DNA of 22,592 nt from Spirochaetaceae bacterium UBA6243. GTDB lineage: Bacteria > Spirochaetota > Spirochaetia > Treponematales > Rectinemataceae. Below the pieces are notes generated by a model. It worked only from the letters and a program-made list of their open reading frames with translations. It ran no database searches and had not been told where the DNA came from. Where the stretch lies: the NCBI GenBank assembly GCA_002441395.1, contig DJVZ01000003.1:21586-44177 (forward strand). Reading direction: 5' to 3'. Position numbers and translations under genes: made by a program. Positions 7,126-14,617 of the stretch are shown piece after piece. How positions within the stretch are numbered: the first letter of the stretch is position 1; each line of letters starts with the position of its first letter.

Positions 7126-8015
7126 ATACAGCCGTCATTCGATATCGAATTCCGGGTCTGGGCACCACGTCCCGCCTGCTCATTTTTGGAGCATTCGGCC
7201 TTGGAGGTATTTTGCCGCAGATATTCTGGCGCGGTCCCGGCACTGTGATCGGTACGCTGCTCCTTCTGCTGCCGCTCTTTCTTTTATCCGCAAAGCCTTG
7301 GACCAACAAGCCCAAGGACATAGGCGAGGAAGACTGGCAGCCCGTCACGGACGCCGAACTGGACCGCATCGCCGACGCATTCAAATCGACCAGACACATA
7401 CACTTGCCACTCTGGTACCGCCCCGGCTTCGGCGTCCCCTTTACGATACTGCTTGCCATTCTGGCCGTCGCCTTCGGAAGCGCGCTCACCCTGCCGGGAC
7501 TTCTCGCCACGGACGCGCTCATCCTGCTGTGGCCCGCGCTCAACTTTCTCAAGATACGGCTCTGGGTCCCCAGGGAATTCGAGATGGTCATGCGCGCCTT
7601 ACAGGCCGCGCGTTCGGTATCCTTGCCGCCGGACATCGTCTGCACGCCCTATCTGCGGCTCGACCGCGATGAGCAGGGCCTGCGGATACCCGAGAACGCG
7701 CGGCTCATGCTCGAACCCCGCCAGAAACCCGAGGACCTCGTGGGGGTCCAGATGCAGGTAGCCATCAACAAAGGCCCCAACGGAACCGTCCCCTACCTCT
7801 ACGCCGTCGCGCTCACCCATGGACAGGGCGCGACATGGAAGAAGGCCTGCGGTTTCCGCGCCCCGGGGTATGTGATCGAACCTGGCGGCGACGCTTCCTA
7901 CGGCACCGTCGTCATTCGCCAGCACACCGACAACGGCGGCTATCAAACGAGCCCGCAGGACTGCTCAAGGCTCGTCGAGACCGCCATAGCGCTCTTGAAA
8001 AAATCATCTGAATGA
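7122..8015 (+). CDS. Hypothetical four-TM protein, last gene of the radical SAM cassette
   Basis: 297 residues, family not recognised. Two TM hairpins are visible (about 19-35/40-56 and 105-124/126-142), separated by a soluble loop of about 48 residues and followed by a soluble C-terminal domain of about 150 residues that is probably cytoplasmic. The ATG at 7122 overlaps the radical SAM stop (ATGA, 7122-7125), with AAGGAG 5 nt upstream. It contains few cysteines and no transporter or protease motif that I can see. It could export, dock or regulate the modified protein, but the sequence alone does not say. Its stop is only 2 nt from the stop of the convergent gene. Confidence 0.8.
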   Translation: MNTAVIRYRIPGLGTTSRLLIFGAFGLGGILPQIFWRGPGTVIGTLLLLLPLFLLSAKPWTNKPKDIGEEDWQPVTDAELDRIADAFKSTRHIHLPLWYRPGFGVPFTILLAILAVAFGSALTLPGLLATDALILLWPALNFLKIRLWVPREFEMVMRALQAARSVSLPPDIVCTPYLRLDRDEQGLRIPENARLMLEPRQKPEDLVGVQMQVAINKGPNGTVPYLYAVALTHGQGATWKKACGFRAPGYVIEPGGDASYGTVVIRQHTDNGGYQTSPQDCSRLVETAIALLKKSSE

Positions 8016-8017
8016 AT

Positions 8018-9664
8018 CTATTCCAATGCAAATAATGCTGCCCCAAGTGCTCCACAAAGATCCGGCGCTTCTGTGATGAACAATGAAGCCCCAAGCTTTT
8101 TCTCAAGTTCCCTGACGACGCCCATGTTACGAGCCACCCCTCCTGTCATCATATAGGGCGCTTGCCCTCCACCACGGCTGACCATTGAGGCGGTTTTCGT
8201 GGCTACAGACTTGTTGAGTCCATGAATAATATCCGCTGTGCTGTGATTGTCCGCGATGAGGGAAATGACTTCAGACTCTGCAAACACGGTACACATACTG
8301 GATATCGTCAGATCATGTTTCCATGTGAGCCCGGCATTACTCATATCCACAAGTTCCAGTTCAAGGGTTCGGGCCATCACTTCGAGGAAACGCCCTGTAC
8401 CTGCGGCGCACTTGTCGTTCATGATGAAATTCGCTACCGCACCGTTTTTATCAAGGCAGATAACTTTACTGTCCTGTCCGCCAATATCCACGATTGTGCG
8501 GATGTCAGAATTCAGAAAATGTGCTCCTTTGGCATGACAGGTTATTTCAGTTTTGGTATCTGAGGCAAATACTATATTGTTTCGACCATAGCCTGTGGCG
8601 ACGATGGCCGCAAAGCTGTCCTGGTCCGTTTCCAGCTGTCTGCACACCTCCTCCAAAGCCGCCTGTGCGCTTTTCTGCGCCTTTGCTCCTGTACGGACAA
8701 TGGAGGAAGCTACTACGTGCGCGGTTTGATCCAGCACGACCATCTTTGTTGTCGTTGAACCGCTGTCGATACCCGCAAACAGCCCGCGCTGCCTGTTTTT
8801 AATCCGCGGCAGCGTGCCATGCCGGGCTTTCAGGCTCTCGGCGAACGCTTCCAGACGGGTAGAAAGCTGTCCGGCTGACTGAGGAGTAAAATCTGATTCA
8901 ATTTTCAAAATGGGCAATGCAGTCTCTTTTTTCAGCGCTGCGTAGTCAAAGCCATAGTAATCGCAGAATTTTACCGTGTTGTAAATGATGCCTCGCAGGT
9001 TCTCATTCTCCCACAGAGATCGGCGACCCCCCACATTCGTCATGCGCATACATGGAACAAGCTGAAGAAGTGCCGCCGCATACCAATCCATCAACGCCAC
9101 AAAATCCAAGGTCTCGGCATGGGACGGCAGGGGCTCCAATCGTCTGTTCCCGCCACAGGTCAAATCGATCACGGGGTATTGTACTTTTTCTTGCATGGAT
9201 AAGAGCAGTCCGCGGCTGACTCGGGCGCCCATGACCGCAAGAAACGGTTTGTCCGGTACGGGGTCTGTCGATGCCCTGCACGCCTCAAAAAACAACTGTC
9301 TGTCAAAAGAAGAACTGTGCTGCCCTCCATATAATCCGGCCAGCCGCAAGAGTTCCCGCTTTACCTGCTGGCGAGCGCAGGCTCCGTCATCATGGGGCAG
9401 ATCGAATAAAAACAGAAATTTGTGACGTCCCTGCGATTTCAGCACATCGTATACCCTGCGTATGGAATCACAGCAGTTGACCAATATCAGCTCATCCACT
9501 GCTGTGCTGTGCTCCAGAAATGCCTTGGCGTGGCAACACAGGTTTGCGTGAGTAATCCCCTCCGCATACTCAAAATCTTCCGCTTCGTCGTTGAGCAACT
9601 CCGCCTTACCGCCCAGGGCATACAGCAGTTCCACAGGGGTGTATTTACAAGTGTATCCGGTCAT
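8018..9664 (-). CDS. HgdB-like dehydratase domain fused to BadF/HgdC-type activator ATPase
   Basis: 548 residues in two parts. Residues 1 to about 290 resemble a 2-hydroxyacyl-CoA dehydratase D-component (PVELLYALGG near the start; DFTPQSAGQLSTRLEAFAE near its end) and hold many cysteines. Residues 298-548 are an ASKHA-fold ATPase activator: phosphate loop GIDSGSTTTK (298-307), VDIGGQDSK, and the two cysteines that bridge a [4Fe-4S] cluster across the dimer in this family, C419 (KCAAGTGRFLE) and C458 (CTVFAESE). By family knowledge it would use ATP to push an electron into a partner Fe-S protein, here probably the gene just upstream, whose stop overlaps this start (ATGA, 9661-9664). Activators are usually stand-alone proteins of about 260 residues, so the fusion is notable. 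Final gene of the minus-strand run. Confidence 0.9.
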   Translation of the reverse strand: MTGYTCKYTPVELLYALGGKAELLNDEAEDFEYAEGITHANLCCHAKAFLEHSTAVDELILVNCCDSIRRVYDVLKSQGRHKFLFLFDLPHDDGACARQQVKRELLRLAGLYGGQHSSSFDRQLFFEACRASTDPVPDKPFLAVMGARVSRGLLLSMQEKVQYPVIDLTCGGNRRLEPLPSHAETLDFVALMDWYAAALLQLVPCMRMTNVGGRRSLWENENLRGIIYNTVKFCDYYGFDYAALKKETALPILKIESDFTPQSAGQLSTRLEAFAESLKARHGTLPRIKNRQRGLFAGIDSGSTTTKMVVLDQTAHVVASSIVRTGAKAQKSAQAALEEVCRQLETDQDSFAAIVATGYGRNNIVFASDTKTEITCHAKGAHFLNSDIRTIVDIGGQDSKVICLDKNGAVANFIMNDKCAAGTGRFLEVMARTLELELVDMSNAGLTWKHDLTISSMCTVFAESEVISLIADNHSTADIIHGLNKSVATKTASMVSRGGGQAPYMMTGGVARNMGVVRELEKKLGASLFITEAPDLCGALGAALFALE

Positions 9665-10932
9665 TTCATGCCCTCAAGCTGTTCAAGGAATGCGTTTACC
9701 CGCGTCACCATCTGTCCATCGGAGACATTGCGTGAATCACATCCATCACCATCCAGCACAAGTACGGGAAAACCTTCCGCTTCAAGGGTCTTTTTTGCCA
9801 TTTGAGCCATGCCCTGTGTTTGTTTACATCCCCAGTGGCAGAAAACAAGAACACCGTCGGCGTGTAATTTTTTCGCATATTCAATCGCGGCCTCAATGCG
9901 CCGCTGCGCTCCCCCGTTGTTGATGTTGTACACAACGCGCTTCGCCATGCTCTCGTACGGCTTGTCGGGGTTCATGTCACAGAGCACGTCATACGTCATA
10001 TCGCAACCCACAATCTCGCATCGTTCACTTTTATCAAAAATCGCCTTCATGGAATCCTGCCAATTGGGCAGAGTATGCAACCAGAGTATCCGCTTTTTAC
10101 TCCGGTTTTTGGGCGCTTCCTCCGCCGCTTCCCTGATCGCATTGATAAACTGTTCACCCTGGGGCGTACCCAAAAACACATGGACGGCAACCAGCGAAAA
10201 CAACTCACCGCTCATGGTGACCGGCATCGAACAATTCGCACGAAGTTCCAGGTACTCCCGATAGGTCTTGATGGAGCGATCCGAGATACATATTGCAGCA
10301 CGAAGCCTGTCTTCATCCATCTTTCTATGGCAGACATCCTCGAGAGCGGCGGTTACGGATCGAAGCTGTTCCGCTACATAGTTCACCGCATCATCACCGA
10401 TATTGTTCGGCACATCCACCACGACATGCGGAATCTGAAGGTCCTGTGCAAGACGCCTGAAAGAAAGCTGGTTCGCGTCGCAGGCCAGTGTGGTATTCGC
10501 AATGAGCAGAGGCTTCGGCAGAACGCCAGTTTCTGCCAGCCCAATCATAATTTTGTGGTAGGAGCAAAAGCTTTCGGGCACATCGGCGTTCTCCGCGGCA
10601 TCCGCGAACACCTGCTCACAGGCGGTATTGGCAATATATACAGATAATGCTTCGGGGAACATCGGCGTAACATCCATGGCGTGCAGTATTTCGCAGGGGA
10701 AGAACACATTGACCATGGCAGCGTTGTGAGGATGCTGAAAAGCATGACAGATATAACGGCTGACAACAGCATTCATTTGGGCGTATGCCCCTGCCAGCCC
10801 ACTGCCGCCGAAACGGGCGTCTTTCCATCCATTCAGCGAATAGGCCGTAGTCAATAGCCTGCGCGCCCGGCCCGGGTTTGCATAAACCTCTTTCGATACG
10901 ACATCCCCGAATTTTTTTATGATCTTATTCAT
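9661..10932 (-). CDS. 2-hydroxyacyl-CoA dehydratase/double-cubane-cluster-like protein (HgdB family)
   Basis: 423 residues, a full-length single-subunit HgdB/FldB/YjiM-type protein. Recognisable pieces are FFPCEILHAM (C80), ESFCSYHK (C123), TTLACDANQ (C151), CHWGCKQ (C365, C369) and the closing pattern VLVLDGDGCDSRNVSDGQMVTRVNAF. The family binds [4Fe-4S] or double-cubane [8Fe-9S] clusters and does difficult reductions or dehydrations after activation by an ATP-driven reductase; that activator is encoded by the overlapping next gene. A true dehydratase usually has two homologous subunits. Here the second may be the N-terminal half of the fused activator protein. Substrate unknown; placement after a sugar importer and LacI regulator suggests a sugar-derived compound. 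The ATG at 10932 has no clear ribosome site and may depend on coupling to the gene ending 21 nt upstream. Confidence 0.9.
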   Translation of the reverse strand: MNKIIKKFGDVVSKEVYANPGRARRLLTTAYSLNGWKDARFGGSGLAGAYAQMNAVVSRYICHAFQHPHNAAMVNVFFPCEILHAMDVTPMFPEALSVYIANTACEQVFADAAENADVPESFCSYHKIMIGLAETGVLPKPLLIANTTLACDANQLSFRRLAQDLQIPHVVVDVPNNIGDDAVNYVAEQLRSVTAALEDVCHRKMDEDRLRAAICISDRSIKTYREYLELRANCSMPVTMSGELFSLVAVHVFLGTPQGEQFINAIREAAEEAPKNRSKKRILWLHTLPNWQDSMKAIFDKSERCEIVGCDMTYDVLCDMNPDKPYESMAKRVVYNINNGGAQRRIEAAIEYAKKLHADGVLVFCHWGCKQTQGMAQMAKKTLEAEGFPVLVLDGDGCDSRNVSDGQMVTRVNAFLEQLEGMK

Positions 10933-10953
10933 AATTACATGTTCCAGAGATTT

Positions 10954-11949
10954 CTACAGCCTGTCTATAAATCCTGTTTCCAGAAAAATAGTCGTACCAA
11001 TCTTTTTATCCTCACTCTCGTTCTGCATCATGCGAATAAGATTGTCTATCGCCATAAAACCGATTTCCACGGTGGGCTGCGTGATGACGGAGACCGGATA
11101 TTTCAGATAATCGAGCCACTTATTGTCATCGTACGTCACAATCTTTATTTGTTGAGGAATGCTGATCCCCATCTCTTCCAAGCTTCCTATAAGCTGATAA
11201 CATATATCCGAAGTCGCGCAAAGCACGCCATCCGGCTTTGTGTCTTCAATAAATTTGCAAATCAGCCTATTGGAGTCTTCTTGCTTATAATTCAGGGTCA
11301 GAACGCTTGGCGCCGCATTCGTACTATTCTTTTGAATATAGAAGCTATATCCGAGCAAGCGCTGCTGGACAGTATACACTGTCTCCGGATAACCAATGAA
11401 TCCTATATTCCTGCACCCTTTCGAAGCGAGGTAATCGGCGCCGGTATACCCGCTTTCAAAATTGTTTATTCCGACAAAGACCTTATCCAGACCTTCATAT
11501 TTACGATCCACGAAGACTATCGGAATAGTGGTGGCCAAAATTTCCTTGGGGCATTTCCTGGAATCAATGGGAGCAATAATTATGCCTCCTACATTTTTTT
11601 CCAAAATACTGCGAATGTTCACTTTTTCCAGTTCGGCATCGTTCTCCGAATCGCATAACAAAATGGAAAAGCCCTGTTCAGAAGCATATGTCTCTATTGC
11701 TTTGATGACTGAAATGTAATAGTCCTCCAGGATATTTGCTACAATGACTCCAATGAATCTTGTTGTGGAATGGTGGGATTTTGGTTTCTTTTTCTCATAG
11801 CTGAGTTCTTCCATTATTTTGAGAATATACTCTCGTGTCTCGCGCTTTACATAACGGGTTTTATTGATGACATGCGATACCGTAGTGATTGAAACGCCTG
11901 CTTGCTGCGCAATATCAATAAGCCTGACGGGTTTGCTTTTCAATATCAT
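10954..11949 (-). CDS. LacI-family transcriptional regulator
   Basis: 331 residues. The N-terminal helix-turn-helix reads RLIDIAQQAGVSITTVSHVIN, followed by the hinge and a periplasmic-binding-protein-like effector domain (from about 62, TRFIGVIVANILEDYY). The length is typical. The ATG at 11949 is only 1 nt from GGAGG; a TTG two codons later (11943) has a 7-nt spacing and would give MKSKPVRLIDIA, a more usual LacI beginning, so the true start may be 11943. It lies between the ribose-type importer and the Fe-S enzyme genes on the same strand, and is the obvious candidate to control this operon and the divergent dehydrogenase in response to the imported sugar. Confidence 0.94.
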   Translation of the reverse strand: MILKSKPVRLIDIAQQAGVSITTVSHVINKTRYVKRETREYILKIMEELSYEKKKPKSHHSTTRFIGVIVANILEDYYISVIKAIETYASEQGFSILLCDSENDAELEKVNIRSILEKNVGGIIIAPIDSRKCPKEILATTIPIVFVDRKYEGLDKVFVGINNFESGYTGADYLASKGCRNIGFIGYPETVYTVQQRLLGYSFYIQKNSTNAAPSVLTLNYKQEDSNRLICKFIEDTKPDGVLCATSDICYQLIGSLEEMGISIPQQIKIVTYDDNKWLDYLKYPVSVITQPTVEIGFMAIDNLIRMMQNESEDKKIGTTIFLETGFIDRL

Positions 11950-11967
11950 TCCTCCATCTACAGCGCA

Positions 11968-11983
11968 TTCAAGCTAGCCTGAA
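11968..11983. promoter_or_regulatory. Palindrome TTCAAGCTAGCCTGAA, possible autoregulatory operator
   Basis: A 16-bp palindrome with one mismatched pair lies 19 bp upstream of the regulator start, between a putative promoter (12005-12033) and the gene. The position is suitable for autoregulation by a LacI-type dimer. Its centre is TA rather than the CG common in LacI operators, so the assignment is tentative. Confidence 0.35.
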
Positions 11984-12004
11984 CCTGCGACAATGCCAAC
12001 AATG

Positions 12005-12033
12005 ACTTTATCTTTCGATTACGCGCATGTCAA
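12005..12033 (-). promoter_or_regulatory. Putative internal promoter for the regulator gene
   Basis: On the reverse strand a consensus -35 TTGACA (12028-12033) is followed after 17 bp by TAAAGT (12005-12010, 4 of 6 matches to TATAAT). It sits in the 92-bp gap between the permease stop and the LacI gene and could give the regulator and Fe-S genes separate expression. Confidence 0.4.
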
Positions 12034-12041
12034 TAAATTTT

Positions 12042-13025
12042 CTACTTTGATATTGTTTTGGCAAAGCGTTTGCTTCGCCTGTTTTTCGTAGAAATATCGT
12101 ACATTACCGCGAGGGCAATGATTGCTCCCCTTACAATTTGCTGCATATAAGAATTTACACTCGCGAGATTCATGATGTTATTGAGACATCCGACAATAAG
12201 TGCACCGACAACTGTGCCCCCCGCAGTACCTAAACCCCCCGAGAAACTCGTCCCTCCGATTATCGAGGAAGTGAGCGCCTGAAATTCATAATTTATTCCG
12301 CCATTTGGCAAACCGGCATTGACTCTCGACATGAAAAGCACGCCGGCAATGCCCACTATCACTCCATTGAGCACAAATGCCAGCACTTTGGTCTGATTGA
12401 CCGCTATGCCCGAAGCCTTCGCCGCTTCCTGGTTACCACCGATCGCATACAGCGCGCGGCCAAATCTTGTATGGTTCAATATGTACCATGTGAGAATAAA
12501 AAAACCTAATAAAAAGAAAATGGGAATAGGCACAGGACCGACAGAGCCTTGCCCAAGAATGGTATATCCACCTATCTGATAGATATTTTGTCCCTTGGAG
12601 AATAAGAGCGCCGAACCTCTCGCCATTTCCTGCATTGCCAGCGTTGCGATAAAAGCTGGCACCGAAAATCGCGTGACAATGATCGCATTGATCAGGTTGC
12701 ACAATACCGCGATGGCTATCGCAACGACAATCGCCAGAGGCATGGACCCCGTGGCTTTGTAGCTTGCAACGGAAAGCAGACCGGAGAGCGCAAGAACCGA
12801 TCCAGAAGATAAATCGAGAAGCCCGCAAATGATGAGCATTGTCTCGCCAAAGGCCAAAATTGTTGTGACCGAGATCTGACGCGCGACATTCGATATGTTC
12901 TGAGCGGATATAAAGTTGCTATTTATTATGGAGCTTATTACTATCAAGGCGACAAGCACTAAATAAATGCTGTAGCGTCGGCTAAGGCCAGACCAGGAAA
13001 TATGTTGTCTGGAATTATCTCTCAT
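12042..13025 (-). CDS. Sugar ABC transporter permease, RbsC family
   Basis: 327 residues, an inner-membrane permease of the CUT2 (ribose/xylose/galactose) class with eight or more hydrophobic helices. Family marks include LDLSSGSVLALSGL near residue 70, VPAFIATLAMQEMARG, the ATPase-coupling segment YAIGGNQEAAKASGI, and GGTSFSGGLGTAGGTVVGALIVG. The start overlaps the end of the ATPase gene by 4 nt (ATGA, 13022-13025). The substrate cannot be fixed from sequence; CUT2 systems carry pentoses, hexoses, polyols or AI-2. Confidence 0.95.
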   Translation of the reverse strand: MRDNSRQHISWSGLSRRYSIYLVLVALIVISSIINSNFISAQNISNVARQISVTTILAFGETMLIICGLLDLSSGSVLALSGLLSVASYKATGSMPLAIVVAIAIAVLCNLINAIIVTRFSVPAFIATLAMQEMARGSALLFSKGQNIYQIGGYTILGQGSVGPVPIPIFFLLGFFILTWYILNHTRFGRALYAIGGNQEAAKASGIAVNQTKVLAFVLNGVIVGIAGVLFMSRVNAGLPNGGINYEFQALTSSIIGGTSFSGGLGTAGGTVVGALIVGCLNNIMNLASVNSYMQQIVRGAIIALAVMYDISTKNRRSKRFAKTISK

Positions 13026-14530
13026 TGTGGTACCCCCATCCTTTTTTCATATCCTGTAGCCAGTCTCATAATCTTTTCTTGGCTGAATGCTTCTCTTTGA
13101 AGTTCTCCTGCAATTTCGCCTTTGCATATGACATATATCCTGTCACACATTCCGATCAGCTCGGGCAATTCCGAAGAGACCATGACCAGGGCCTTTCCTT
13201 CTGCGGCAAGGTCTCCCATGAGTTTGTAGATTTCATATTTCGCACCCACATCAATGCCTCTTGTGGGCTCGTCAAGGATAAGAACTTTTGCGTCACAGAG
13301 AACCCATTTCCCAAGCACCACCTTCTGCTGGTTGCCGCCGCTCAGTTCTTCCACTGTCGTGGAGAGAGACGGGGCTTTTACTTCCATTCTTGAGCAGATT
13401 TTGCCAATGGTACTATTTTCCACCGCACTGTGGAGATGCCCCCCATGGAAAAAGAGCCTGAGATTTGCAAGACCAACATTTTCCCGAATGTTGCGTATAG
13501 GAATTATTCCAAAACGACGTCTGTCCTCTGACAGCATGGCTATTCCGGATTTTATCGCATCCTTGGGATCATGTATGGAAACTCTCTTGCCAGAGATCGT
13601 CATCTCACCTGATAGATAGGAATCCAAGCCAAAAATAGCCCGCATTATCTCTGTGCGGCCCGACCCCATCAGGCCTGCAAAGCCCACGATTTCCCCGGTT
13701 CTCACAGAGAAATTGATGTTTTTGAATGCCTTTTCAGAGGAGAGCCCTTTGACGACCAGGGCTTCTTCTCCAATGGTGAGGTGTCGCTTCGGGAAGTTGC
13801 TTTCCAGCTTTCTGCCCACCATGAGAGAAATGACCTCCTCGATCGTAAAATCAGCGCGGGGCCTGGTGTCGATTACTTTCCCGTCGCGCAGCACAGAAAT
13901 GTCATCGGCAATACGGAATATCTCTTCCATTTTATGAGAAATATATATTATGCTTTTTCCTCTTGATTTCAGACCTTCAATTTTTCCAAACAGACGGGTC
14001 ACCTCGCGCTCCGAAATGGCGGAGGTAGGCTCATCCATAATAATGATGCCGGCATCAATTGAAATTGCCTTCAATATCTCGAGCATCTGAATATCGGACA
14101 CTGAAAGATCTTTCATCTGCATTGTCGGAGAATACGGCAAGCTTTCCTGTTCCAAAAGCTCGAGCGTATGAGAACGAACGGATTTCCAATCAATGTGGCC
14201 ATTTTTCGTTGGCCATCTGCCACAAAAGAGGCTCTCTTCCACGGTCATTTCGGGGATGTAGTTCAATTCCTGAAAGATCATCGAGATCCCAAGCATTCTC
14301 GCCTGTATCGGATTCCGAATGTTCACTTTTTCCCCATCTACAAATATTTCTCCATCGTCCGGTTGGTACACCCCATCAATAATTTTCATCAGTGTAGATT
14401 TACCAGCTCCGTTTTCCCCGCAGAGAACAAGCACAGAGCCTTGCCTGACTTTCAGGCTTACATTATCGAGAGCACGCACTCCAGGAAAAGATTTGTTTAT
14501 ATTCCTCACTTCCAGCCTGTAGGAATCCAT
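13022..14530 (-). CDS. Sugar ABC transporter ATPase, RbsA family (two ATPase domains)
   Basis: 502 residues, the usual size for the duplicated CUT2 ATPase. Domain 1 has Walker A GENGAGKS (38-45), a degenerate signature (DLSVSDIQMLEI) and Walker B IIIMDEPTSAIS. Domain 2 has the degenerate P-loop GLMGSGRTE normal for this family, a good signature LSGGNQQK (about 396-403) and Walker B VLILDEPTRGID. AAGAGG precedes the ATG at 14530. It works with the permease downstream and the binding protein upstream. Confidence 0.96.
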   Translation of the reverse strand: MDSYRLEVRNINKSFPGVRALDNVSLKVRQGSVLVLCGENGAGKSTLMKIIDGVYQPDDGEIFVDGEKVNIRNPIQARMLGISMIFQELNYIPEMTVEESLFCGRWPTKNGHIDWKSVRSHTLELLEQESLPYSPTMQMKDLSVSDIQMLEILKAISIDAGIIIMDEPTSAISEREVTRLFGKIEGLKSRGKSIIYISHKMEEIFRIADDISVLRDGKVIDTRPRADFTIEEVISLMVGRKLESNFPKRHLTIGEEALVVKGLSSEKAFKNINFSVRTGEIVGFAGLMGSGRTEIMRAIFGLDSYLSGEMTISGKRVSIHDPKDAIKSGIAMLSEDRRRFGIIPIRNIRENVGLANLRLFFHGGHLHSAVENSTIGKICSRMEVKAPSLSTTVEELSGGNQQKVVLGKWVLCDAKVLILDEPTRGIDVGAKYEIYKLMGDLAAEGKALVMVSSELPELIGMCDRIYVICKGEIAGELQREAFSQEKIMRLATGYEKRMGVPQ

Positions 14531-14560
14531 GTAAAACCTCTTGATGGTCAGATAAGATAA

Positions 14561-14591
14561 AGCATGCCTGGAACAGCGTTCCGGGCATGCT
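14561..14591 (-). terminator. Intercistronic hairpin between binding-protein and ATPase genes
   Basis: A 13-bp stem (AGCATGCCCGGAA on the transcript, one G-U pair on its partner arm) with a 5-nt loop lies in the 87-bp gap after the binding-protein stop. It is followed by a weak TTTATCTTATCT tract. In importer operons such hairpins protect the upstream message or end part of transcription, giving more binding protein than ATPase. I read it as a partial terminator or stabilising structure. Confidence 0.6.
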
Positions 14592-14617
14592 TGTGTTCTC
14601 GCATCAAACGGGCGCTG

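Noticed and set aside
10939..11658. 239-codon plus-strand frame opposite the LacI gene
   Set aside because: It is antisense to a clear LacI regulator and has no recognisable domain.
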